This document shows, in pieces, positions 7,886 through 15,329 of a stretch of DNA of 64,000 bases. Both the position numbers and the translations under genes were made by a program. The DNA is from Bradyrhizobium sp. ORS 285 (GTDB lineage: Bacteria > Pseudomonadota > Alphaproteobacteria > Rhizobiales > Xanthobacteraceae), in contig NZ_LT859959.1 of the NCBI RefSeq assembly GCF_900176205.1, positions 186,001 through 250,000 on the forward strand, in the 5' to 3' direction. Positions within the stretch are counted from its first letter, which is position 1; each line of letters opens with the position of its first letter. Under the pieces are notes generated by a model that saw only the letters and a list, made by a program, of their open reading frames with translations, was not told where the DNA came from and ran no database searches.

Positions 7886-8995
7886 ATGGCCGCGAAGGAA
7901 ATGGATCTGGACCTGGGTGAAACCGATGATGATGAGAGTTTCATCTTCCCACCGGCTGAACGGAAAGTAATTACCCAGCCGCTCGACCTGTCGGTCCAAA
8001 CCCTCGTCGAGCAGTGGACGACCAAGCAACTCGTTTTGCCTGAAATCCAACGTGAGTATGTCTGGGACAACGCCAAGGCTAGCCGGCTGATCGAATCCCT
8101 TCTTTTGAACATACCCATACCCGTCCTGTATTTCGCGGAAACCGATGAGGCGAAGTACGAGATATTCGACGGTCATCAGCGCGTCCGGTCGATCGTGAAC
8201 TATCTGGGCGGGGTGTATGCGCTGAGTGGACTCGCGGTGCTCAGGGAATACAGGGGGATGCGCTATCTCGAGCTTCCGGATCGAGAGCAACGGTTTCTGA
8301 GAATGCGCACGCTCAGGACGATCTTAATCTCGATTGAGTCCCATCCGAACATGAAGTTCGAGATTTATGAGCGTCTCAATACCGGCTCGATATCCCTCAA
8401 TGCGCAAGAGCTTCGGAATTCGATCTATCGGGGTGCGTTCAACGACATGCTCCATGAGCTTGCGAAGGATACCGCATTTAGAAGTCTGATCGGAACGAAG
8501 GTGCCTCGGAAAAGGATGGTCGATGAGGAGGCGATACTCCGTTTTTTCGCCATGAGGGATCGGCTGAACGCCTATAAGACTCCTCTGAAGAAGTTTCTCA
8601 ACGAGTATATGGCAAGTGTCCGAGCGGCCACTCCACAGCAGATTGAGCAATATCGCGCTACATTCACTCGAGCGGTCGGGAACGCCAGCGCGCTTCTAGG
8701 TGGCTCGGCATTCCGAGTCCTTGGTTCAAATGGCCAACCGTCAGAAGCGGCAGTTAACCGTGCCCTGCTCGAGTCGCAACTCCTTGCCTGTTCATGGATT
8801 GCAGGTGAAAACCTGCCGAGCGCATCTGACGTCAAACGCAAGATGGCATCGCTCTTCAAGGATGAAGGGTTCACTGATGCTGTTCAGCGAGCAACTGGCG
8901 ACAGGTCACGTACCTTGAAACGGGCGCGGGACACCGTGGCCGTAATGCTTGATGCAGGCGCTGAGATGGAAGTGCCTCACAATCTGAACCAGTAG
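7886..8995 (+). CDS. DUF262-domain protein (GmrSD/ParB-like NTPase fold) without HNH domain
   Basis: A 369-residue protein with an N-terminal DUF262 domain. Diagnostic motifs are LPEIQREYVWD (about 52-62), the helix SRLIESLLLNIPIPVLYFAE and YEIFDGHQRVRSI with D95-G96-x-Q98-R99, the counterpart of the DGQQR motif of GmrS, BrxU and SspE that binds or hydrolyses nucleotides. FEIYERLNTGSISLNAQELR is also typical. No DUF1524/HNH nuclease motif is seen in the C-terminal half, unlike GmrSD and SspE. Start 7886 is chosen because AAGGAG lies 6 bases upstream; an ATG at 7880 would abut it. The stop is 2 bases before the ATG of a HEPN ribonuclease gene, so the two form one translational unit and the HEPN protein may be its effector. 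Specific function is not known. Confidence 0.82.
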   Translation: MAAKEMDLDLGETDDDESFIFPPAERKVITQPLDLSVQTLVEQWTTKQLVLPEIQREYVWDNAKASRLIESLLLNIPIPVLYFAETDEAKYEIFDGHQRVRSIVNYLGGVYALSGLAVLREYRGMRYLELPDREQRFLRMRTLRTILISIESHPNMKFEIYERLNTGSISLNAQELRNSIYRGAFNDMLHELAKDTAFRSLIGTKVPRKRMVDEEAILRFFAMRDRLNAYKTPLKKFLNEYMASVRAATPQQIEQYRATFTRAVGNASALLGGSAFRVLGSNGQPSEAAVNRALLESQLLACSWIAGENLPSASDVKRKMASLFKDEGFTDAVQRATGDRSRTLKRARDTVAVMLDAGAEMEVPHNLNQ

Positions 8996-8997
8996 CC

Positions 8998-9684
8998 ATG
9001 CCGTCACAGTCCTTGCAGGCTCTACAAATTGCGTTGGACGAAGTATCAGAATTAGGTAAAGCCTCGCATCCAACCCTTGGACCCAAAGCACCCGAATCAT
9101 TGCGATTGGCGCGCGCGGTTGGGCGAGGTCAGGTTGTCCTACTATCCTCGCATTTCGAGCGCTACATCTACTCACTTAATGAAGAGCTCGTTGCGTTTAT
9201 CAACGGCCAAAACCTGAGTGGAGAGAAGATTCCAGATCGGATCCGGCTGATTCACTCGATGGTCCCGATAGACGAATTAGGAAGAACCGGCTGGGAGAAC
9301 CGAGGACCTAAGTTAACCCAGTTCGTTTCAAGTGAAGCGTGGATCTGGATGGAGCATCTTACCGGGGAGATCGTCCATGACCGGTTACTGACCTGGATGA
9401 AAGCTCCGCACCCAAAGGATTTAGTGCGGTTCTTTAAGCTCTGGGGCTCCGACGACATCTTCGCCGCAATAACTAGGACGGAAAGTGCGCGTAAAGCACT
9501 TTGGCTTGGAGTGCAGGGCCTTGTAGACCTTCGTAACAATATCGCCCATGGAGATTACGCTTCACAGGCGACACAGGCGGACGTTCGAGTGTACATGCGG
9601 CGCATACGTGATTTCTGCGATCGCGTGGACAGAAAAATTGCCGTTTGTGTTGCTCGGGAATTTAAGGTCCCGAGGCCCTGGTAG
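8998..9684 (+). CDS. HEPN-fold ribonuclease-like protein (RiboL-PSP / MAE_28990 type)
   Basis: A 228-residue protein, largely helical. The decisive feature is DLRNNIAHGD, an R-x4-H motif (R179, H184), the active site of HEPN ribonucleases. The N-terminal helix LLSSHFERYIYSLNEELVAF matches the style of the RiboL-PSP-HEPN and MAE_28990/MAE_18760 families found in defence and toxin loci. Expected activity is metal-independent cleavage of RNA, probably tRNA or mRNA, kept silent until triggered. It begins 2 bases after the DUF262 stop, so translation is coupled. Inference: DUF262 is the sensor or regulator and this is the toxic effector. It could instead be a HEPN toxin with DUF262 as antitoxin. 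Confidence 0.75.
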   Translation: MPSQSLQALQIALDEVSELGKASHPTLGPKAPESLRLARAVGRGQVVLLSSHFERYIYSLNEELVAFINGQNLSGEKIPDRIRLIHSMVPIDELGRTGWENRGPKLTQFVSSEAWIWMEHLTGEIVHDRLLTWMKAPHPKDLVRFFKLWGSDDIFAAITRTESARKALWLGVQGLVDLRNNIAHGDYASQATQADVRVYMRRIRDFCDRVDRKIAVCVAREFKVPRPW

Positions 9685-9879
9685 GATCACGATAGACAAC
9701 CGAGCTTCGCGTGGCGGCCCTCCGGGCCGGCCTTGACCTCCTTGTGAGGGTCTGGAGCTGCCTCTTCGTCTCCGAGAAGCCACTAGTGAAGGCGAGGCTC
9801 CAACTCGGGACCACGCTGACCTTGCCCCTCGGGCTTAATCCAGTTTGAAGTTCGTTCTGGCCCCAACGAGGACCAGAGC

Positions 9880-10146
9880 ATGAAGCGCAGCCGCTTTACG
9901 GAAGAGCAGATCATCGGGATTTTGAAGGAGCACGAGGCTGGCGTTCCGGTCGCCGATCTGTGCCGCAAGCATGGCGTGAGCGACGCCAGCATTTACAAGT
10001 GGAAGGCCAAGTTTGGTGGAATGGACGTCTCGGAGGCCAAGCGGCTGAGGACGCTGGAGGACGAGAACACGCGGCTGAAGCGGCTGCTGGCGGACGCCAT
10101 GTTGGACAATGCGGCGCTGAAGGATCTCCTGGGAAAGAAGTGGTAA
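9880..10146 (+). CDS. IS3-family transposase OrfA
   Basis: An 88-residue OrfA with the HTH_Tnp_1 domain: [37 protein letters not shown], then a leucine-zipper-like helix ([20 protein letters not shown]). It binds the IS ends and regulates transposition. Near its end GGAAAGAAG (10132-10140) could support -1 slippage into orfB, giving the OrfAB fusion transposase. Stop is TAA at 10144. Confidence 0.92.
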   Translation: MKRSRFTEEQIIGILKEHEAGVPVADLCRKHGVSDASIYKWKAKFGGMDVSEAKRLRTLEDENTRLKRLLADAMLDNAALKDLLGKKW

Positions 10147-11069
10147 CGCCCTCGGCGAAGCGGAAAGCTGTCGCGCATCTCGTGGACGTTCACGGGATGA
10201 GCGAACGGCGGGCGTGTAAAGCCATCGGCTGTTGCCGCATGACGGTCAGATATCAGATGAGCCGGACCGATGATGCCGGGCTGCGGCAGCGCATGAGGGC
10301 GATCGCCCATGAGCGCCGCCGCTTCGGCTATCGGCGCCTGCACGTCCTACTCAAGCGTGAGGGCTACCTGGTCAATCACAAGAAGCTGTTCCGGCTGTAC
10401 CAGGAGGAACGGCTCACGGTGCGCCGCAGAGGTGGCCGTAAGCGGGCCCTCGGCACACGAGCGCCAATGACGGTGCCGCTGCTCCCGAATGATCGCTGGT
10501 CGCTCGACTTCGTGTCGGATCAGATGACCGATGGCCGGCGCTTCCGCATCCTGACCGTGGTCGACGACTGCACCCGCGAGTGCCTGGCGCTGGTGGCCGA
10601 CACCTCACTCTCGGGCGCCCGGGTCGCTCGGGAGCTGGACCAGTTGGTCGTCGAGCGCGGCAAGCCCAAGATGGTGGTAAGCGACAACGGCAGCGAGTTC
10701 ACGAGCAATGCCATCCTGACATGGACCGATCAGAGCCGTGTCGCTTGGCACTACATCGCGCCGGGCAAACCCATGCAGAACGCCTTCATCGAGAGCTTCA
10801 ACGGCCGCCTGCGGGACGAACTGCTGAACGAGACGCTGTTCACCTCGCTCGCCCAGACCCGCGTCGCGCTCCGATGCTGGCGGGCCGACTACAATGATGA
10901 ACGACCACACTCGCAGCTCGGGTGGAAAACGCCGTCCGAGTTCGCCGCCACCTGCAATCCGCGGCGGGATCTGGCGCTGCGCTATGTCGAAAGCTCCGCG
11001 CCAGCCCCCGCCGCTACCACCGCCCGGATGGGCACATCCAACCGCCCGAACGAACTGAGGCCTGGCTAA
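10140..11069 (+). CDS. IS3-family transposase OrfB (DDE integrase, made as OrfAB by -1 frameshift)
   Basis: About 309 residues in the -1 frame relative to orfA, overlapping its end. The frame is open upstream to 9960 within orfA. An HTH_21 segment ([20 protein letters not shown]) precedes the rve catalytic core: first Asp in [11 protein letters not shown], second Asp in [11 protein letters not shown], Glu in [14 protein letters not shown], with the family Lys/Arg helix and the C-terminal [18 protein letters not shown]. All catalytic residues are intact. GTG 10140 is only a nominal start; the active enzyme is expected as the fusion. Confidence 0.92.
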   Translation: MVTPSAKRKAVAHLVDVHGMSERRACKAIGCCRMTVRYQMSRTDDAGLRQRMRAIAHERRRFGYRRLHVLLKREGYLVNHKKLFRLYQEERLTVRRRGGRKRALGTRAPMTVPLLPNDRWSLDFVSDQMTDGRRFRILTVVDDCTRECLALVADTSLSGARVARELDQLVVERGKPKMVVSDNGSEFTSNAILTWTDQSRVAWHYIAPGKPMQNAFIESFNGRLRDELLNETLFTSLAQTRVALRCWRADYNDERPHSQLGWKTPSEFAATCNPRRDLALRYVESSAPAPAATTARMGTSNRPNELRPG

Positions 11070-11087
11070 AACTTGGGGGCAAGGTCA

Positions 11088-11224
11088 ACGCTCCCGCGCA
11101 GGTGGAGGATCTCAGTAAGGGACCTCAGTGACTGTGAGACGATCGCCCTCTCTTCCTCCGTCAGCTTGGGCACCGCCGGCGGCTGTCCCCTCACCGACCC
11201 CGCCACCAGTCTGTGGTGATGCAT
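11088..11224 (-). pseudogene. 5' part of a small reading frame interrupted by the IS element
   Basis: From ATG at 11224 the minus strand reads MHHHRLVAGSVRGQPP and then VPKLTEEERAIVSQSLRSLT-EILHLRGSV up to the right IS end. The Glu/Leu-rich helix looks like genuine protein. If the IS and one ACGC copy are removed, the frame continues without a stop into the left flank (VPSWSLAFTSGFSETKRQL and on) to TAA at 9662, overlapping the end of the HEPN gene. The family is unknown. The left-flank part has more ordinary composition, so the full product is uncertain. Confidence 0.4.
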
Positions 11225-11547
11225 AGTGTCGGATAGGATGTGCGCGAGCAGACGCGGTCCGGCGCGTCCGCGCGAGATTGGATAGAACGGCGCAGGCGGC
11301 TGGCTGATCGCTCGCAGGCGCGGCAGGAGAACTTCTCACGACACATGCCTAAGCGCTGCTACTGCCCTGACGGCCAAATCCGACGGCTGGCCAACCTTAG
11401 GCTCGCGACAGAGTTAGGTTCCAGTTAGAGATGACCTCAGCGAGGGCTGACTATGCTCGACAGCGCAAGTTATACTAGCTGCCGGTACGGATCGCGGGGA
11501 CCTGTCACGATTTGCTTCGAAAGACGCGGCCAGCGCGGGCGATACGG

Positions 11548-12075
11548 CTAATAAGGGGACGGGATGCTTGCAGCATTTGGCGTGAGTTCGGCTGCAGCTT
11601 CGTAGCCCGGCACAGGTGCCTCAGCAAGCCCGCAGACAGCTTCAATTAGAAGACGCATGGCTCGCGCGCCCCAATCGATCTGCTCGATAGGTTCTTCCCA
11701 ATAGTGGGACATCACATAGGCCGCATGACGCGCCTTGACGCCCAATCCCTTGATTGTGCGCGCTGGGGTAGTCATAATTGCTCGCTCAATCGGGTGTAGA
11801 CGAGCTAAGATAGCATCCGTCTTTTCCGTTTGTTCTTCGTGATCGGTGTAGGACTTGATTTCAACTAGAACATCGTGCCTGTCGCGCAGCTGGCCATCAG
11901 GATCAGTTGCTGTTTTGTCGCTTGCGTTCTGTGCAGCGAGCAGTTCTGCGACAAGGCTGTCGAATTGAGCCTCAAGGGCGAGGAGACCTGCATCGCCGTC
12001 CGTCGGAGGGAAAGAAGGTTCGGAGGCCGGCGAACTTAAGATATTGCCATCTTGGGAAAATTGCTCGTCCTGCAT
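11548..12075 (-). CDS. Hypothetical mobile-element-associated protein, 175 residues
   Basis: No named domain. The N-terminal 60 residues are polar and disordered-looking; then two helical stretches, LLALEAQFDSLVAELLAAQN and DAILARLHPIERAIMTTPAR, and a C-terminal helix bundle (TIKGLGVKARHAAYVMSHYW, IDWGARAMRLLIEAVCGLA). I believe similar proteins occur in integrative elements of Rhizobiales, but cannot assign a function. The start is set at 12075 because GGGAGGGT lies 6 bases upstream; the frame is open further to 12246. It is transcribed divergently from the Xre gene at 12219, and the operator between them may control both. Confidence 0.6.
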   Translation of the reverse strand: MQDEQFSQDGNILSSPASEPSFPPTDGDAGLLALEAQFDSLVAELLAAQNASDKTATDPDGQLRDRHDVLVEIKSYTDHEEQTEKTDAILARLHPIERAIMTTPARTIKGLGVKARHAAYVMSHYWEEPIEQIDWGARAMRLLIEAVCGLAEAPVPGYEAAAELTPNAASIPSPY

Positions 12076-12195
12076 CTTGACCCTCCCAGTTCGATAACGC
12101 CTGCCAAGGACGTATCGGGATCGTGGTTCGGTCCGTTCACGTTTCGGACCATCCTTCCCGGCCATTTTTGTCTGTTTAAAGCGGTGGGTCAATAA

Positions 12196-12222
12196 CAGAC
12201 ATCCATGTTGTCTGAGACATGG
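12196..12222. promoter_or_regulatory. Nested inverted repeats at the xre start codon (putative operator)
   Basis: Two overlapping palindromes: CAGACA (12196-12201) with TGTCTG (12209-12214), 7-base gap; and CCATGT (12203-12208) with ACATGG (12217-12222), 8-base gap. The second includes the ATG of the Xre gene at 12219. A further TTTGTCTGTT lies just upstream near 12170. Such sites in a divergent promoter region suggest autorepression by the Xre protein. Confidence 0.5.
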
Positions 12223-12449
12223 ATTACCGCCATGTCTTCGCAACAAACCTCCGCCGCTTTCGGACTGAGAAGGGATACTCTCAGGAAGCGTTGGCGCATG
12301 AGGCGGGCGTCAACCGGACCTATATGAGCAAGTTGGAAAAGGGCGGTAGCTTCGTGGGTCTCGAACTTATGGTGAAGCTCGCCAAGGTGCTCGAAGTCGA
12401 GCCTGCGGACTTCCTACAAGTTCCTTCGCGGAGATCGCGCAGGAGTTAG
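12219..12449 (+). CDS. Xre-family HTH transcriptional regulator
   Basis: A 76-residue single-domain HTH_3 repressor. Helices are clear: LRRFRTEKGYSQEALAHEAG, then the recognition helix in VNRTYMSKLEKG, and VKLAKVLEVEPADFL. Such proteins control mobile-element or toxin genes. There is no ribosome site upstream, and the start codon lies within an inverted repeat, so translation may be leaderless or weak. Divergent to the 175-residue hypothetical gene and 0.17 kb from the convergent integrase gene. Confidence 0.85.
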   Translation: MDYRHVFATNLRRFRTEKGYSQEALAHEAGVNRTYMSKLEKGGSFVGLELMVKLAKVLEVEPADFLQVPSRRSRRS

Positions 12450-12454
12450 TTCAG

Positions 12455-12475
12455 CGGAGCAAAAAATGCGCTCCG
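12455..12475. terminator. Hairpin between xre and integrase genes
   Basis: CGGAGC (12455-12460) pairs with GCTCCG (12470-12475) around a loop containing AAAAAA. It stands between the convergent xre and integrase genes. There is no long T-run after the stem, so terminator function is only possible. Confidence 0.3.
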
Positions 12476-12614
12476 TCAGATGGACGTCGCCGGGCCCAGA
12501 AGTCGTTAAACGAATCAACAAGAGTTTTAGACGTGCCCCCGCCAGCCTAAGTGCAGGAGTGGTGGCGTAGGTGGCCTCCGTCAGCCGCGGCTCGCCCTGT
12601 TTGTCTCTCAACTT

Positions 12615-13868
12615 TTAGGCTGCCGGGCGGTGTGCTTTTCTCGCGAGCAGCGAACGGATGAAGCGGTCCCATTTGGCCATACCGGCACGCTTCTCCCGCA
12701 TATAGTTCCAGCGGTCATAGCTCTTTGAGCTAACATCGTGAAGCGCATGATTCTGAATGCGATCGCGGATATCTTTGGGCACCCCGGCCTTGCCGGCTAG
12801 CGTCTTCCAGGTGCGCCTCAAGTCGCGATTAGTGACGATCGGGATTACCTCCCGCTCCCGCTGCCTCCACATGAACGAGTACAGTGTACCTGCGCTCACT
12901 GGCCTTGTTGGATCCATCGCGGACGGGAAAAACCACCCGTGTTCATTCGGTTTGATGCTCTCGATGAGATCAGCAGCCATCGAAGGAACGGGGATGGCGT
13001 GTGACTTTCCATTTTTCGTTCTGGACCAGTCGATGATGTGTTCCTGCGCGTCCCACTGATGGACGTGCAAGCGCGCTATCTCTTCTACGCGCTGTCCGGT
13101 AAGCATGATGATGCGGACTGCCTGCGTGTACGGCGGGTGTACTGGTGCGTCGGGACATTCGAGCCAGCGGTAGAGCCGCAAAAATTCATCTTCGTCGAGC
13201 CAGCGCGTTCCGGCGACCTTTCGCTCGGTCGGTATAGCGACGGCAGGATTTGACACGAGACTGAACCGGCGGGGCGACGAACTCCGATAGTCGTGCTCCG
13301 ACTTGAGCGCCCAAGAGAACGAGGCCCGAATATAGCAGCGGACATGATCAGCCATCGATCGTTTGCCGCGCGCGTAAATCGGGCGGAGCACGGTGAGTAC
13401 GTCGTCAGGCGTCACCTCGCGGGCCGGCACATGGCGCCCAATAACATCGGCCGCCTTATTGAGCTGCTGCTCCACATCGGACCACGACGGTTTGTTCTCG
13501 CTCTTGAGATACGAAACGTAGCCAGCGAAAAGATCGGCAACAGTACCGGGGCGCTTATCTCTCGCGACCTTGACGCTACGCCCATCAAGGATGAGTTGAG
13601 CATAGTCACGATCGAAGATGGCTCTTGCATCGGCGAGAGACGTCGCCGGGTACCGTCCAAGCGTCGTTTTGATCCTGCGGCCATCGCGCCACTGTTGTGC
13701 CATCCAGGTTGCTGTGACGCGGGTAGGCATTGGCTTGAGGATGAGAGCCAGGCGTCCAGTGCCGTGGCCCTCGCCATCGACTAGCAGCCGCTGCTTGCCC
13801 GTGCTCCGTACTTCCTTGAGCGCACGCCGAATGATGCTCTCGGTGATGTTCGCCATCTCGCCTCGCAC
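12615..13868 (-). CDS. Tyrosine recombinase / phage-type integrase
   Basis: A 417-residue site-specific recombinase of the P4-like group: an N-terminal DUF4102-like arm (RRIKTTLGRYPATSLADARA), SAM-like core-binding domain (about 105-200) and catalytic domain. Catalytic residues: Arg in MLTGQRVEEIARL, Lys in RTKNGKSHAIPV, Arg in TNRDLRRTWKTLAG (the usual His before DLRR is Arg here, as I believe in this subgroup), His in RIQNHALHDVS and Tyr in SSKSYDRWNY. The gene starts as GTG 13868 or ATG 13856. Its 5' end lies about 110 bp from the disrupted radC gene, the usual place of an integrase beside its attachment site. It should move the accessory element that forms the left part of the window. Confidence 0.9.
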   Translation of the reverse strand: MRGEMANITESIIRRALKEVRSTGKQRLLVDGEGHGTGRLALILKPMPTRVTATWMAQQWRDGRRIKTTLGRYPATSLADARAIFDRDYAQLILDGRSVKVARDKRPGTVADLFAGYVSYLKSENKPSWSDVEQQLNKAADVIGRHVPAREVTPDDVLTVLRPIYARGKRSMADHVRCYIRASFSWALKSEHDYRSSSPRRFSLVSNPAVAIPTERKVAGTRWLDEDEFLRLYRWLECPDAPVHPPYTQAVRIIMLTGQRVEEIARLHVHQWDAQEHIIDWSRTKNGKSHAIPVPSMAADLIESIKPNEHGWFFPSAMDPTRPVSAGTLYSFMWRQREREVIPIVTNRDLRRTWKTLAGKAGVPKDIRDRIQNHALHDVSSKSYDRWNYMREKRAGMAKWDRFIRSLLARKAHRPAA

Positions 13869-13975
13869 GCTCCGACTGGGGACGGGAAGTGGGGACGGTT
13901 ACGTTCCTGTTTTCGTCCCCAAAGGTACTTCGTCCCAGAACCCGCAATCAAGAAATATACAATGATCTTAGGTGA

Positions 13976-14030
13976 TTAAGCGTGACCGAACATGCACGTG
14001 GAAACGTGAGTGGGATGGTTGTGCACCAGG
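13976..14030. other. Probable attachment site (right junction of integrated element) within radC
   Basis: RadC coding homology ends at about 14011, after the codons for H-N-H-P. The sequence to the left (13976-14010) is foreign and contains CGTGGAAACG, a small inverted pair CGT-GGAA-ACG, near CATGCACG. The integrase gene lies immediately to the left. The exact crossover and the left attL are not visible. Confidence 0.5.
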
Positions 14031-14578
14031 ATGATCGCCGTGGCCGACAGCTCCAATGCGCGCTTGATCACCTCGCGAGGATAGACCGGCGTGTGGTCGA
14101 CGGTGCCGGTCTGCTGCACCTCGTCGGCGATCAGCTGGTTGCGCTTGTCGAGGAACAGCAGCCTGAACTGCTCCTTCTCGGCAAACGCCATGCTGGTGCG
14201 GCAATAGGTGATGACGTCCTGCCATGACGCCAGCGCGTGCTTCTGCCGGACCTCGCCCTTGGCGATGCGGTGCGCCGCGGCGCCGATCAGCTTGAGCTGC
14301 GTAATGACGGCATCGCCAACGAGGTCGATTTCACGCAGCCGCGGCTCCGGCGCATGGATCACCTCGGCGAACGATCCGAACGTCTTGATCAGCGCCTTCG
14401 CGAGCGGCTTGACGTCGCGGCGCGGCAGCGCCGGAAACAGCGCCATCTCGAGCAGCTCATAGTCGCTCAGCGCGTCCGGGCCGGCAGAGTGGAAGCGCTC
14501 GCGCAGCCGCTGGCGGTGGCCGAGATAATGCGGCGTCTCGGGCGGCGCGTCGTTCGGGGCAGGGGCTTTGTCGGGCAT
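13976..14578 (-). pseudogene. radC: radC, 3'-truncated by element integration
   Basis: The RadC/JAB-MPN family protein is recognisable from [20 protein letters not shown] through [20 protein letters not shown] and [20 protein letters not shown] to [14 protein letters not shown] normal RadC goes on with S-G-D-P and about 45 more residues that complete the metal site; here the frame turns into [11 protein letters not shown] and stops. Homology breaks at about 14011, next to the integrase gene. So the JAMM motif HxH is present but the later Asp is lost. The start is uncertain (ATG 14578 or 14590). Function of RadC is unclear in general; this copy is likely inactive. Confidence 0.8.
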
Positions 14579-14642
14579 CGGCGACAGCATGCCGCGGCGT
14601 CGGCATTTTGCAACCTCGAAGTGTTCGATCCTTCCGCGTCTC

Positions 14643-14744
14643 AAGCGCGATGAGATCGGGATGATTCGTCATCGCGCTTTAGGTTGTTGTTTGCGCATGA
14701 TCTTTTCGGAAAACCGCTGCGCACTTTTCCGGATCATGCTTTAG
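14643..14744. repeat. 102-bp double-hairpin dispersed repeat, copy 1
   Basis: Nearly identical to 22083-22184. Hairpin 1 has arms of about 11-12 bases (AGCGCGATGA / TCATCGCGCT) around a 15-base loop. Hairpin 2 has GCATGATC / GATCATGC plus CGGAAAA / TTTTCCG. The type resembles small palindromic intergenic mosaic elements of Rhizobiales (RIME-like). Its last bases supply the stop codon of the MAPEG gene (TTA at 14741-14743 on the plus strand). Confidence 0.8.
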
Positions 14745-15280
14745 ACGCTGCGGCCGGTCAGCACCAGGACGAGGCCGATGACGAGCGCGAACGCCGTCGG
14801 ATAGAAGGTCAGCGCAAAGCCGAAGGCGCGGCCCGCTGCGCCCCTGGCATAGCCGAGCCAGAACAGCAGGCGGCCGCCGCCGAACAGTACGACGAGCGTG
14901 ACCAGCAGCAGCCCGGGCTGCGGCAGCGCCGCCGCCAGGCCGAGATGCACGGGGATCGCGAGCACGACCTGCTCCAGCGTGTTCTGCAGGATTGCATTGC
15001 CGCGCCGGACGGCCTCGCTTGCCGTGGTGGTCGCGCTGCCGGCGATGTCCTGCGCCGAGAAGAAGCGCATCCGGGCGACGTTGCCGATCGCGGCGAGCAG
15101 CCAGACGATCACGAACAGATCGAGCCGCAGCGCTGTGGCCAGCCGCTCGGCGGCCGGCTGCGCGGCACCGCCGCCTTGCCACAGCGCCAGACCTATGGCG
15201 ACGATCGCGGTCAGCGCCGCCGCGGCCATGCCGGCGGCAACCTGTCTCTGCTCACGCCGGAATGCAGCGTCCTCTGCCAT
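14741..15280 (-). CDS. MAPEG-family membrane protein
   Basis: A 179-residue integral membrane protein with four hydrophobic spans: about 17-35 (AAALTAIVAIGLALWQ), 50-70 (LDLFVIVWLLAAIGNV), 98-130 (VVLAIPVHLGLAAALP, LLLVTLVVLFGGGRLLFW) and 148-175. The segment RRGNAILQNTLEQVVLAI is the MAPEG signature, with the Asn/Glu pair seen in microsomal glutathione transferase relatives. The substrate is unknown. GGAGG lies 13 bases before the ATG. The stop codon falls within a palindromic repeat element. It is 49 bp downstream of the SARP-hydrolase gene on the same strand and may be cotranscribed. Confidence 0.75.
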   Translation of the reverse strand: MAEDAAFRREQRQVAAGMAAAALTAIVAIGLALWQGGGAAQPAAERLATALRLDLFVIVWLLAAIGNVARMRFFSAQDIAGSATTTASEAVRRGNAILQNTLEQVVLAIPVHLGLAAALPQPGLLLVTLVVLFGGGRLLFWLGYARGAAGRAFGFALTFYPTAFALVIGLVLVLTGRSV

Positions 15281-15329
15281 GATGATCCCGTCCTCCCGCC
15301 ACCGGACTACAGCGATCGCGCAGGCCCGG

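Larger units (their letters stand above)
9817..11087 (+). mobile_element. Complete IS3-family insertion sequence (IS407-like group), 1271 bp
   Basis: Terminal inverted repeats start with TGACCTTGCCCC at 9817 and, on the opposite strand, TGACCTTGCCCC from 11087 inward, with further partial matches. They are flanked by the 4-bp direct repeat ACGC at 9813-9816 and 11088-11091, the duplication size expected of the IS407 group. Inside are orfA and a -1 frame orfB with intact DDE residues. It looks recent and potentially active. Removing the element and one ACGC restores a continuous minus-strand reading frame (see 11088-11224). Confidence 0.9.

Noticed and set aside
7886..8995. Phosphorothioate-dependent SspE system
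   Set aside because: No dnd/ssp genes and no HNH domain in the DUF262 protein.
13900..14030. tRNA gene as integration target
   Set aside because: No cloverleaf or T-arm sequence is present; the adjoining sequence is radC.
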